From assembly GCA_002708905.1 (NCBI GenBank), contig PAPM01000024.1:1-64000 (forward strand): 64,000 nt of DNA. Direction: 5' to 3'. The DNA comes from Pseudomonadales bacterium. GTDB taxonomy: Bacteria > Pseudomonadota > Gammaproteobacteria > Pseudomonadales > Ketobacteraceae. Under the pieces are notes generated by a model, which saw only the letters and a list, made by a program, of their open reading frames with translations, ran no database searches and was not told the DNA's origin. Shown here piece after piece: positions 8,185-15,996 of this stretch. The stretch's first letter is position 1; each line of letters begins with the position of its first letter. Made by a program: the position numbers and the translations under genes.

Positions 8185-9192
8185 ATGCACGATCGTACCT
8201 TAGCCCCCGGCGCAGGGGGTAAGCTGCGGCTGCGTTCCCTGCAGGATGGCTCTGAATTTCCCCTGGATGCCGATGAGATCCTGGTGGGGAGAGAGCTTGA
8301 ATGTCAGCTCACTTTGGATAGCGGGCACATATCCCGCTATCACGCCAAGCTGAGCCTGTTGGACGGGGAGCTGGTGGTTGAGGACCTGAGATCCACTAAT
8401 GGCACCTTTATCAACGGGCGTCGAATTACTTCACCCCAGTCATTGGGCCTGGGTGATGAGCTGCGTTTCCATGATATCGCCTTTCGCCTGGTGTCGGCCG
8501 ATTCAGGCTCCGGCGATGCTGAGGCTACGGTTTTTCAGGCAGCCCCTGTTGCGTCGCAGCAGCCAGTTGCAGCAAGAACTAAACCCGCGCAGGTGAAACC
8601 AGAGCAGTTGAACCCAGAGCATCAGCCGAGCCCCATGATGGAACAGCCCAGTGCCCCGGACAAAACCGGTCAGATCGCAGCGGTTGAAGGCGGCACCCGG
8701 TTGCTGCACACGGATGATTTGAATCGGCTGCAGGGCCATGATCAACCCGGTTCGGTGGCGATTGACAGTGGTAGTGGTCCGCGCCTGGTGATGCTGTCGG
8801 CGCCTGCCCGCGGCAAAGTCTACTCGCTGATTTCCCGCAACAAGAACGCCTGGATTTTGGGGCGGGAGGGGAGTTCGGATTTCCACATAGCGGATAAATC
8901 CGTATCCGGTCAGCATGCCCGTATCAGGAAGCTGGCGCATGAGTGGATTCTGGAATCCTGTGAAGGTAATAACCCTATTTTTATCAACAACCGGTCCGTG
9001 GAATTCACCAGTCTGCACCCGGGGGATATTATCCGGGTGGGGCGTATGGAGCTGATTTTCCGTATTGATGAAAAGACGCTGGTGCCCGAGATACACAGGC
9101 AGAAGGCGCTGCCTGTTTCCAAAACCAATCTGGCCATCGCCATTGGTGCGTTGTTGGTACTGGGTGTCGTGCTCGGTATCGTTCTGGTCTAA
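8185..9192 (+). CDS. Tail-anchored protein with two FHA domains
   Basis: The start at 8185 is preferred because upstream in-frame ATGs (8107, 8155) fall in a terminator or at the predicted transcript start. The 335-residue product has an N-terminal FHA domain (about 15-100) with GRE, SRYHAKL and DLRSTNGTFING phosphothreonine-binding motifs. A Pro/Gln-rich linker follows (about 115-175). A second FHA domain (about 200-300) has LGREGSSDFHI and SVSGQHARI. The final 20 residues are a single hydrophobic helix ending at the C-terminus. This predicts a cytoplasmic phosphopeptide reader anchored to the inner membrane by its tail. No Ser/Thr kinase, phosphatase or type VI secretion gene is nearby, so its partner is unknown. 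It ends 2 bp from convergent rdgC. Confidence 0.85.
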   Translation: MHDRTLAPGAGGKLRLRSLQDGSEFPLDADEILVGRELECQLTLDSGHISRYHAKLSLLDGELVVEDLRSTNGTFINGRRITSPQSLGLGDELRFHDIAFRLVSADSGSGDAEATVFQAAPVASQQPVAARTKPAQVKPEQLNPEHQPSPMMEQPSAPDKTGQIAAVEGGTRLLHTDDLNRLQGHDQPGSVAIDSGSGPRLVMLSAPARGKVYSLISRNKNAWILGREGSSDFHIADKSVSGQHARIRKLAHEWILESCEGNNPIFINNRSVEFTSLHPGDIIRVGRMELIFRIDEKTLVPEIHRQKALPVSKTNLAIAIGALLVLGVVLGIVLV

Positions 9193-9194
9193 AC

Positions 9195-10127
9195 CTAGAC
9201 CACGCGGGTTTTTTCCAATCCGCCGAAGGCCTTGAACAGGTCCTTGCAGAACTTAGACAGCTCGAGACTCATTACGGCAAAATCCTGGTCAAACTGCTGC
9301 GCCTTACTTTCTGCATCGGTCTCGTTTGCCTGCTCAATCAATTGATCGTCGAACTTCATGCGCTTGATGCACAAATCATCTTCGATAACGCAGTGCAGGC
9401 TGTCGTTCCAGTTCACCGCCAGTTTGGTACAGCGCTTACCGGATTCCAGCATGGATTGCACCTCGTCGGCATCCAGATCCTGGGCTTTGCAGCGGATCAC
9501 ATTGGCGGTGTCGCTGGGGTTGCTCAGTTCGCATTCCCGCTCCAGTTGAAACGGTGGGTGTGCATTCTGCTCCGCCAGCCAATGGGTCATAACATCCGTC
9601 GGCACCTGTTTGCTAACCGGCGGAATCACCGGCAGGGAGCCCAGGGTGTCCCGCAGATGACTCATGAACTGCTCTGCCTTGGTGGAGCTGGAGGCATCGA
9701 TCAGCAGCAGATTGTCCTTCGGTGAAATATAGCCGTAGATGCGCTGGCTTTTGGAAAAGGCTCTGGGCAGCAGGTCCAGCATGACCTCATCCTTCAATTG
9801 ATCGCGCTCTTTTTTGAAAACCTTGCGGGCTTCTTTCTCTTCGATCTGACGGGAGCGTTCAGTGACCGCCTCTTTCACAACGGAAGCGGGGATCACCTTG
9901 TCTTCCTTTTTGGCGCAGAGCATCAGGTAGCCGTTACAGGCGTGCACGTAGAGTGGTTCCTGGCGTTCGGGCAGGTCCTGGTCGATGGGGGGAACCCAGC
10001 CGTATTTGGTCAAATCCTGGCGTCCGCAAGGGTGAAAGGCTTTCTCCGCCAACAGGTCCTGCAATTCCATTGCCCCCATTTCGAAGGGTTTGGTGAATCG
10101 ATAGATGCGCAAGTTTTTGAACCACAT
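9195..10127 (-). CDS. rdgC: Recombination-associated protein RdgC
   Basis: The start MWFKNLRIYRF is the family's conserved N-terminus, so I place the ATG at 10127 rather than at upstream in-frame codons. The 310 residues match the usual size (about 303 in E. coli). Conserved family segments include FTKPFEM, FHPCGRQDLTKYGWVPP and SLPVIPP. RdgC is a ring-shaped, sequence-independent DNA-binding protein that restrains RecA and associates with the nucleoid. The gene stands alone and is divergent from the alpha/beta hydrolase. Its 3' end abuts the FHA gene with no spacer or evident terminator. Confidence is high on family and conserved ends. Confidence 0.96.
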   Translation of the reverse strand: MWFKNLRIYRFTKPFEMGAMELQDLLAEKAFHPCGRQDLTKYGWVPPIDQDLPERQEPLYVHACNGYLMLCAKKEDKVIPASVVKEAVTERSRQIEEKEARKVFKKERDQLKDEVMLDLLPRAFSKSQRIYGYISPKDNLLLIDASSSTKAEQFMSHLRDTLGSLPVIPPVSKQVPTDVMTHWLAEQNAHPPFQLERECELSNPSDTANVIRCKAQDLDADEVQSMLESGKRCTKLAVNWNDSLHCVIEDDLCIKRMKFDDQLIEQANETDAESKAQQFDQDFAVMSLELSKFCKDLFKAFGGLEKTRVV

Positions 10128-10228
10128 AAGCCCGCTGCTCCAACACACTCCAACAAAAGGGGGCCGATTATGAGACAATGCGTTTCCGTTTCCAACCCCT
10201 TACATTTATAACCGATAGGGAGAGTAAC

Positions 10229-10852
10229 TTGTCATACCTTTGCGACACTCCGCAAAAGCCGAAAAGCGACTTGACTCTTGTGCTGGCTCACGGCGCCGGT
10301 GCACCCATGGACAGTGATTTTATGGCGACCCTAGCCAGTCTGGTGTGTGACCGGGGAATCAAGGTGGTGCGTTTTGAGTTTCCCTATATGGCCCAGCGGC
10401 GGGAGACCGGTAAGAAGCGGCCTCCGGACCGAATGCCGGTCTTAATGGATACGTTCTCACAGGTGATCGACGATCATGGTGGCCCGGAACATTGTGTGGT
10501 GGCAGGCAAATCCATGGGCGGCCGGGTGGCGTCCATGATGCTGGCGCAAGGCAATGCCAGGGCCGGGATTTCCCTGGGGTATCCCTTTCATCCACCGGGC
10601 AAACCGGACAAGGTGCGTAAGGACCATTGGCCGGAGATCAAACGGCCCTGGCTGATTGTGCAGGGCACGCGGGATACGTTTGGTAAGCCGGAGGAAGTCA
10701 GCGGTTATGGTTTACCCGAGGTGGCTACGCTCAAGTGGTTGGAAGACGGTGACCATGATTTCAAACCCCGTAAAGCCAGTGGCCTGACGCAGGCTCAACA
10801 TTGGCAGCAGGCGGCGGATTGGGTAAGCGAGTTTGTGTTGGGGGTGTCTTGA
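10229..10852 (+). CDS. Alpha/beta hydrolase, KANL3/Tex30-like family
   Basis: I favour a TTG start at 10229 because AGGGAGAG lies just upstream (10217-10224). An in-frame ATG at 10178 would add 17 residues and lacks a ribosome site. The protein has about 207 residues. The hydrolase core is visible: strand-loop LVLAHGAGAPMDSDFM (oxyanion region), nucleophile elbow GKSMGG, acidic residue in QGTRDTFG, and histidine in DGDHDFKP. The small size and HGAGAP motif match the Tex30/KANL3-like branch of predicted dienelactone-type hydrolases. The substrate is not known. The stop overlaps the next start (ATGA), so it is co-translated with the lipoprotein. Confidence 0.85.
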   Translation: MSYLCDTPQKPKSDLTLVLAHGAGAPMDSDFMATLASLVCDRGIKVVRFEFPYMAQRRETGKKRPPDRMPVLMDTFSQVIDDHGGPEHCVVAGKSMGGRVASMMLAQGNARAGISLGYPFHPPGKPDKVRKDHWPEIKRPWLIVQGTRDTFGKPEEVSGYGLPEVATLKWLEDGDHDFKPRKASGLTQAQHWQQAADWVSEFVLGVS

Positions 10853-11298
10853 TGATGACGCGGCTAGTATTGCTCTTACTGGTGGGCATAGGAATGTCCG
10901 GTTGTGATCAATGGGCGGTGACTCCGGCGGATATATCCGGTCAGCCTATTATCGGGCACTGGTATATGGAAGAAGTCACCCATGAAGGGGAAAACCGGTT
11001 TAAGCAAAGATTGTATTTGCATGTGCGCGAAGATGGACGCGTTGTTTATGCCAACCTGCTGTGCCGGACCCTGGCCAGTGGCGCCACCAATCACAGTGAA
11101 TTGATTCTGGATTACATGGCCATAAAACGCATCAGCACCAACAAGATGGTGCTGCAGCAATACCCGCTTACCCCCAAGTTTGAACTGCGGTTGGGACAAT
11201 GGCCCGATCAGGGTGACGGTCTGTTTGAGGTGGATAACCTGAAGCTGCATCCCATCGAGGAACAGCAGGCACCGGATTACCAAAACTGGAGTTGCTAA
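10852..11298 (+). CDS. Hypothetical small lipoprotein
   Basis: The ATG at 10852 overlaps the preceding stop; a second ATG follows immediately. The 148-residue product has a signal sequence MMTRLVLLLLVGIG ending in lipobox MSGC, so it is a predicted lipoprotein. The mature part contains GHWYMEEVTHEGENRF and a beta-rich body resembling small lipocalin-like or META-like barrels, but I do not recognise the family. Two cysteines remain (one mid-protein in LLCRT, one at the very C-terminus). It overlaps the end of the convergent PRPP synthetase gene by 4 bp. The operon with the hydrolase gives no firm functional hint. Confidence 0.75.
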   Translation: MMTRLVLLLLVGIGMSGCDQWAVTPADISGQPIIGHWYMEEVTHEGENRFKQRLYLHVREDGRVVYANLLCRTLASGATNHSELILDYMAIKRISTNKMVLQQYPLTPKFELRLGQWPDQGDGLFEVDNLKLHPIEEQQAPDYQNWSC

Positions 11299-12185
11299 CC
11301 TGCCATTTTTGAAACCGCTTCCGCCAGCAGCGGGCTCAGGTCAATGCAGTTGGTTTCGTGGGGAATACTATTGCAGCTGATGATTTTACTGACACCCGCC
11401 TGCTGTAACGCGGCTGTCGCACCGGGTGCAAACAGGGCATGAGTACAGGCCGCATCCACTTGTGAGCAACCTGCTTCCGTCAAAGCCAGGGCAGCCTGCT
11501 GAATGGTATGGCCGGAACTGATGACGTCATCCAGGATGATGGCATGCTTGCCCTGGAAATCCACTTTGGGTAAGGACACTTTTACATCGCGATCACCAAA
11601 ACGTTCTTTACTGGCTACGCAATACGGTAAACCACTGGTATCCGCTGCTGCTTTAACCCACTGTTCCGATTCTGCGTCCGGGCCTACCAGAATTCGGGCG
11701 TTGTCACTGTTGCGGTTGTCCTTTTCCAGAAAGGCACCAATCACGCCGGCAGCCAGTAGACTCGTGGTTTTGCAATGGATGAAAGACTCCGACAGATCAT
11801 TGATACGGTGCAGGTGTGGATCAACCGTGATGATCCCCTCTATGCGGCTTGAGAGCAGTTCGCCAATAATCAACTGGCTGACGGCCTGACCGGGTTCAAA
11901 CTCGATGTCCTGGCGCATGTAACAAAGGTAGGGTGCTACCAGATAGGCTTCTCGGCAGCCCTGCTTGCGGCTGGCGGCAATGGCCAGCAACAACTCGATC
12001 AGTTTTTGGTTGGGATTGTGGAGGCTGACGCAGAAGATCACTTTCTGCGGCAATGGGCTGGGCACTTTCACCCGGCTTTCTCCATCAGGAAAGTGATGAA
12101 CCTCCACTGGTTGATGGGGCAGGCCAAGCTGATCGGCCAGCTGCTGTGCCTGGGTCCTGCTGCTGTCGAAACTCAGTATCATCAT
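11295..12185 (-). CDS. Ribose-phosphate pyrophosphokinase, archaeal-like
   Basis: This 296-residue protein starts at the ATG at 12185; a TTG three codons upstream is also possible. PRPP synthetase landmarks are present: FPDGESRVKV near residue 35, MRQDIEFEPGQAVS (the RQD catalytic loop), DPHLHR, and the PRPP-binding loop DDVISSGHTI near residue 215. The RQDxxFxPGxAxS loop and short length resemble archaeal enzymes more than the 315-residue bacterial housekeeping Prs. It lies 27 bp after the thymidine/AMP phosphorylase gene in the same orientation, indicating an operon in nucleotide ribose salvage. It may make PRPP from ribose phosphates released by that phosphorylase, which is an inference. 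The chromosomal prs is expected elsewhere. Confidence 0.88.
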   Translation of the reverse strand: MMILSFDSSRTQAQQLADQLGLPHQPVEVHHFPDGESRVKVPSPLPQKVIFCVSLHNPNQKLIELLLAIAASRKQGCREAYLVAPYLCYMRQDIEFEPGQAVSQLIIGELLSSRIEGIITVDPHLHRINDLSESFIHCKTTSLLAAGVIGAFLEKDNRNSDNARILVGPDAESEQWVKAAADTSGLPYCVASKERFGDRDVKVSLPKVDFQGKHAIILDDVISSGHTIQQAALALTEAGCSQVDAACTHALFAPGATAALQQAGVSKIISCNSIPHETNCIDLSPLLAEAVSKMAG

Positions 12186-12212
12186 AGGGGCCAACTTAAT
12201 CTGTCCGTTATC

Positions 12213-13748
12213 TCACCAGGTAAACTGCTGATCTTCCGCTTTTCCGATTCGGAAACCTGAATTCTTGTCAGCAAGGTTGCAGGCGAATTGAAAATCAGCC
12301 GGAAACTGCGAGTAAATCCGGTACAGGGGAGCACCTTTTTTGACCCGGTCACCGATTCTTTTCAGCATGTAGACGCCTGCGCCTTTGTCCATCGGGGCAC
12401 CTGCCAGTCGGGCAATACGGGCCATGGTGAGGTTGTTGATCTCGATAACGGTGCCGTCTTCCCGGGCTTCGATCTCTTTGGTCAGATCGCCGAGGGCGTA
12501 CTGGGTAGCTTGCTTGCCCTGGGCTTCGATGATCTGCTCCATTTTGAAGAGGGCGCGGCCTGAGTCGAGAATATCCCGCGCCACTTCGTAGCCCTCACCA
12601 CCCCGAATATCGTTGTCGAACTCAATCAAACGGCCAGCCAGCTGCAGGGATTTCTCTCTCAGATCATGGGGCGCTTCCGGATCATTGCGCAGCACCCGCA
12701 TTACATCCTGTGCCTCCAATACCGGGCCGATACCCCGGCCGATGGGCTGGCGGCCGTCGGTAATAATCACCTGGGTCACCAAACCGATACGGTCGCCCAC
12801 GTACTCGAACAATTTGCGCAGGTGCATGGCTTCTTTCATGGAGCGCACTTTGGCGGTGGGACCGGCGGGGATATCAATCAGCAGATGGGTGGAGCCACAG
12901 GCCCGCTTCTTCGACAGAATGGAGGCCACCATCTGGGCCTGGGAGTCTATGGCCAGGGGGCGTTCCACTGAGATCAGCACATCGTCTGCCGGCGCCAATT
13001 TGGCGGTGCCGCCCCAGGCCAGACAGCCCCTTTGCTCGCGCACGATCTGGTGCAAACGTTCTACCGGCAAATCAACCTGGGCCAACACTTCCATGGTGTC
13101 GGCGGTTCCGGCAGGTGAGGTGATGGCTCTGCTGGAAGTCTTGGGGCAGAGCAGGCCAAAGGCGGCCACAATGGGTACCACCAGCATGGAGGTGCGGTTG
13201 CCCGGAATGCCTCCGATGCAATGCTTGTCCACCACCCGTTTTTCTTCCCAGTCCAGCTTTTGGCCCGAGTCCACCATCGCGTTGGTGAGGTACAGGACCT
13301 CGTCCCGATCCAGCCCAGCTTCGGAGACGGCGACAATAAAGGCTGCGATTTCCGGTTTGGAATAGCGGTTATGGGCGATGTCCTGAATGATGTGATGGAA
13401 TTTGTCCTGGGTAATGCGTTCTCCGGACAACTTTTCGCGGACGAACTCCATTGAGAGCGGTGGTTCAGCGTGATTAACCCGGATATTGGAGCCTTCTGCA
13501 ACCGCCAGATGATCGAACGCCTGCTCCGATAACCCCAGCTGCCCGGGCATGACAATGCAATCATCATCCACCACGTTCAGCACCGCCAGGATACGCTTGC
13601 CGTTTTCCTGTATCTCTATTTTGCTCAGCGCCTGGAAGCCTTCTGCTTTATAGACCGGGCAATCCCGATGCAGGTAGGCCACGTTTTCGTGGTAGGTATC
13701 AATGGCCACCCGTTTCAGGTGAAGAACGGGTTGGGCAGAGTTCGCCAT
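12213..13748 (-). CDS. AMP phosphorylase / thymidine phosphorylase family (archaeal-type)
   Basis: The 511-residue product is preceded by AAGGAGATAAGC directly before the ATG. It is longer than E. coli DeoA (about 440). It carries an extra N-terminal domain (about 1-85) and the glycosyltransferase core: [39 protein letters not shown] and [16 protein letters not shown]. This architecture is that of archaeal AMP phosphorylases and their bacterial relatives annotated as putative thymidine phosphorylases. Archaeal members convert AMP plus phosphate to adenine and ribose-1,5-bisphosphate. The first gene of a two-gene operon with an archaeal-like PRPP synthetase, it faces the LexA-controlled radical SAM gene across a 90-bp divergent region. 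Exact substrate (nucleoside versus nucleotide) cannot be decided from sequence alone. Confidence 0.88.
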   Translation of the reverse strand: MANSAQPVLHLKRVAIDTYHENVAYLHRDCPVYKAEGFQALSKIEIQENGKRILAVLNVVDDDCIVMPGQLGLSEQAFDHLAVAEGSNIRVNHAEPPLSMEFVREKLSGERITQDKFHHIIQDIAHNRYSKPEIAAFIVAVSEAGLDRDEVLYLTNAMVDSGQKLDWEEKRVVDKHCIGGIPGNRTSMLVVPIVAAFGLLCPKTSSRAITSPAGTADTMEVLAQVDLPVERLHQIVREQRGCLAWGGTAKLAPADDVLISVERPLAIDSQAQMVASILSKKRACGSTHLLIDIPAGPTAKVRSMKEAMHLRKLFEYVGDRIGLVTQVIITDGRQPIGRGIGPVLEAQDVMRVLRNDPEAPHDLREKSLQLAGRLIEFDNDIRGGEGYEVARDILDSGRALFKMEQIIEAQGKQATQYALGDLTKEIEAREDGTVIEINNLTMARIARLAGAPMDKGAGVYMLKRIGDRVKKGAPLYRIYSQFPADFQFACNLADKNSGFRIGKAEDQQFTW

Positions 13749-13837
13749 GCTTATCTCCTTGTTTCTTATCTTTTTATGATAAGTCCGGATAGCTTCAGAT
13801 ACCTAGTATTCAGATCAAGATATTGCTAAATACCAGA

Positions 13838-13857
13838 AACTGTATAAATATACAGTT
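13838..13857. promoter_or_regulatory. LexA (SOS) box
   Basis: AACTGTATAAATATACAGTT matches the gammaproteobacterial SOS consensus CTGT-N8-ACAG, with the alternating AT core and flanking A/T, and is palindromic except for two central positions. It ends 22 bp before the radical SAM start at 13880, a normal operator position, and lies about 90 bp from the divergent phosphorylase start. Confidence 0.88.
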
Positions 13858-13879
13858 TTGGCAAAGTCGAGCTGAAGCA

Positions 13880-14917
13880 ATGTACAAGGGCAGGGGCGCG
13901 GTCACCAACAAATCCGGCCGTTTCAATGACACCCAGGTGGAAATAGAGGACGAGTTTCTGGCCACCAGGCCCGATACGGTATTTTTCCGGGAAACAGCCA
14001 AGTCCATCGTTACCCGTAACCAATCGCCGGATATTCCCTTCGATTTCTCGATCAACCCTTATCGCGGGTGTGAGCATGGCTGTATCTATTGTTTTGCCCG
14101 GCCCAATCACGCCTATGTCGATTTGTCTCCGGGGTTGGATTTTGAAACCCGGATTTTCTATAAGGAAAATTCCGCCGAACGTCTGGAACAGCTGTTCAAC
14201 AAAAGAAATTACAGGCCTTCTCCCATCACCTTGGGCACAGCCACTGATCCCTATCAACCGGTCGAAGCCACCAGGAAAATCACCCGCAGCTTGTTGGAAG
14301 TGATGGTGCGCTATCGACACCCGTTCAGTCTTATCACCAAGAGCGCCCTGGTGTTGCGGGATCAGGATCTGTTAATGGAGGCGGCAGAGCTGGGATTGGT
14401 TAAGGTTATGGTCAGCGTGACGACGCTGGATAACCAACTAAAGACCCGTTTGGAGCCGAGAACGGCGTCCGGTGCGGCACGTATTAAAGCGATCCGTTGT
14501 TTGACAGAGGTGGGGGTGCCCGTTGGGTTGTTGATGGCACCGTTGATCCCCTGGATAAACGATCATGAAGTGGAGGAAATCATCCGGCTCTCAGCCGAAG
14601 CGGGGGCGGAGAGTGCTAACTATATTTTGTTGCGCCTGCCGCTGGAGGTGGCACCTCTGTTTCAGGAGTGGCTTGCCGTCCATTTTCCGGATCGGGCCAA
14701 CAGGGTGCTTAATGCAATCAGGGATAGTCGGGGAGGGAAGCTCTACGATTCACGCTTTGGCGAGCGAATGAGGGGGCAGGGACCCTTTGCCGAACTGTTT
14801 TCAAAACGGTTTAGGTCAGCCTGTGTCAGAGCGGGAATTGACTATGCCGGACGCCGCGTTTTAGTGTCTGATCAGTTTTCTTTACCAAATAAAAACAGTC
14901 AATTAGGGTTGTTTTGA
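13880..14917 (+). CDS. PA0069-family radical SAM protein (SplB-related), SOS-regulated
   Basis: I place the start at 13880 because KGRGAVTNKSGRF is the family's usual N-terminus and the LexA operator lies just upstream; a longer frame would overlap the operator. The 345-residue protein binds a 4Fe-4S cluster through Cys64, Cys68 and Cys71 in GCEHGCIYCF. Family blocks follow: TLGTATDPYQPVE, VSVTTLD and MAPLIPWINDHE. The family is distantly related to spore photoproduct lyase SplB and the genes I recall from Pseudomonas belong to the LexA regulon, so a DNA-repair role is plausible but unproven. No partner gene is adjacent. Confidence is high on family, moderate on function. Confidence 0.9.
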   Translation: MYKGRGAVTNKSGRFNDTQVEIEDEFLATRPDTVFFRETAKSIVTRNQSPDIPFDFSINPYRGCEHGCIYCFARPNHAYVDLSPGLDFETRIFYKENSAERLEQLFNKRNYRPSPITLGTATDPYQPVEATRKITRSLLEVMVRYRHPFSLITKSALVLRDQDLLMEAAELGLVKVMVSVTTLDNQLKTRLEPRTASGAARIKAIRCLTEVGVPVGLLMAPLIPWINDHEVEEIIRLSAEAGAESANYILLRLPLEVAPLFQEWLAVHFPDRANRVLNAIRDSRGGKLYDSRFGERMRGQGPFAELFSKRFRSACVRAGIDYAGRRVLVSDQFSLPNKNSQLGLF

Positions 14918-15069
14918 GTGATTTATTAAGAAAAGTAAACAAGTGTTAGCTTAGTGTTGATTTAGGTCAGTTTTTTATCAGTCTGAACTTGTTTATTCAT
15001 TTTCTGATGGGTATAGTCCGCTTCGCTATGAACGCCTGAAGTATCAGGTTCCGAAGTCGAGGTGGCGTG

Positions 15070-15270
15070 ATGTCTGTAGAGCAGTTTGAAACGGTCTCCC
15101 TGTATGTATGCGTATCTGGTCTGATTGCCTACATGTTTTTCATCATGTACAAGCTGGCCGCAGAATCCAAAGCCGGCAAAATCGGAACCTTCGCTATTTT
15201 CCTGACCCTGGGACTGGGTATTTTTGGTTTTATCGCCAAGGAAGTGATTACCATCGTCATTGATGTATAG
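15070..15270 (+). CDS. DUF2788 family small membrane protein
   Basis: This 66-residue protein starts at the ATG at 15070, with GAGGTGG (15059-15065) as ribosome site. Two hydrophobic helices (about 11-29 and 40-63) flank a conserved cytoplasmic loop, YKLAAESKAGKIGTF, diagnostic of DUF2788. Function is unknown. It has its own terminator directly downstream and is apparently monocistronic. Its 150-bp upstream gap from the radical SAM gene is AT-rich and probably holds its promoter, although no convincing -35/-10 pair stands out. Confidence 0.85.
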   Translation: MSVEQFETVSLYVCVSGLIAYMFFIMYKLAAESKAGKIGTFAIFLTLGLGIFGFIAKEVITIVIDV

Positions 15271-15312
15271 GTGATTCCAGTAAGCGGCCTATAGATAAGA
15301 ATGCTAAGAAAG

Positions 15313-15335
15313 CCTCCTGAACAGGAGGTTTTTTT
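15313..15335 (+). terminator. Intrinsic terminator after DUF2788 gene
   Basis: CCTCCTGAACAGGAGG forms a 6-7 bp GC-rich stem with a tiny loop, followed by seven Ts (15329-15335). Confidence 0.88.
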
Positions 15336-15365
15336 GTGCCTGAAATTTCTGTACGCCGAGATTAT

Positions 15366-15382
15366 ATTCGAATATTTCGAAT
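15366..15382. promoter_or_regulatory. Palindromic operator candidate upstream of the DoxX-YqjG operon
   Basis: ATTCGAA-TAT-TTCGAAT is a perfect 7-3-7 inverted repeat and contains a T-N11-A core as expected for LysR-type regulators. A second, imperfect inverted repeat lies at 15391-15412 (CGAATTAAT / ATTAATCG). A perfect TATAAT follows at 15427-15432, 38 bp before the gene. In E. coli the orthologous operon is reported to be activated by the LysR protein YhaJ; a related control here is an inference. Confidence 0.6.
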
Positions 15383-15426
15383 TTAATGGCCGAATTAATC
15401 CGTTATTAATCGAAAAATTCGCTTCC

Positions 15427-15432
15427 TATAAT
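15427..15432 (+). promoter_or_regulatory. -10 box TATAAT of the DoxX-YqjG operon
   Basis: A perfect TATAAT lies 38 bp before the DoxX start. The corresponding -35 (TTATTA, around 15403-15408) is poor, consistent with a promoter that needs an activator bound at the nearby palindromes. Confidence 0.55.
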
Positions 15433-15469
15433 GTGTTCATCATCAACGAACACCAGCCGGGAGGCGAAC

Positions 15470-15973
15470 ATGAATACTTCAGTCACTCAGAACTCCATCG
15501 TAAGAAAAACCTTTGAAACCAACTCAAGCCTGGCAGGGCTGGCATTGCGGGTGCCTGCAGGGATTATTTTTGCAGCCCATGGCGCCCAGAAATTATTTGG
15601 TGCGTTTGGTGGCTACGGTCTGGAAGGTACCGGTCAGTGGATGGCATCCATTGGGTTGGAGCCGGGATATCTGATGGCTTTGGCGGCGGGGAGTGCCGAA
15701 TTCTTTGGCGGTATCGCGTTGTTGTTGGGCCTGCTGACCCGGCCGGCGGCGGTGGTGCTGGCTGTTACCATGTTAGTGGCCATTCTGTCAGTCCACATCC
15801 AGAACGGGTTGTTTATGAGTAACAATGGCTACGAATTCGGGCTCTCCCTGTTGGCGATCTCCGTTGCCCTGGTGTTTCACGGCGCCGGTGCAGTGTCGGT
15901 GGATCGGGTGATCAGCGGACGTTTAGGGAATCCGCGTCAAAACCAGCATGCAGCCGCAGCCTTGGCTCGATAA
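15470..15973 (+). CDS. DoxX family membrane protein (YqjF-like)
   Basis: This 167-residue protein starts at the ATG at 15470 with GGGAGG eight bases upstream. Four hydrophobic segments are seen after residue 20, including the DoxX signature RVPAGIIFAAHGAQKLFGAFGG and an acidic-small motif in SAEFFGGIALLLGLL. Together with the downstream glutathionyl-hydroquinone reductase it reproduces the E. coli yqjF-yqjG pair. DoxX-type proteins are linked to thiol redox balance and reactive aromatic compounds, but this member's activity is unknown. The gap to yqjG is 23 bp with AAGGAG, so the two genes are one operon. Confidence 0.88.
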   Translation: MNTSVTQNSIVRKTFETNSSLAGLALRVPAGIIFAAHGAQKLFGAFGGYGLEGTGQWMASIGLEPGYLMALAAGSAEFFGGIALLLGLLTRPAAVVLAVTMLVAILSVHIQNGLFMSNNGYEFGLSLLAISVALVFHGAGAVSVDRVISGRLGNPRQNQHAAAALAR

Positions 15974-15996
15974 CCAGAACATAAGGAGATGACGTT

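Noticed and set aside
12613-13365. 250-codon plus-strand frame within the phosphorylase gene
   Set aside because: Ser/Arg-rich composition and complete overlap with a well-conserved enzyme mark it as a shadow.
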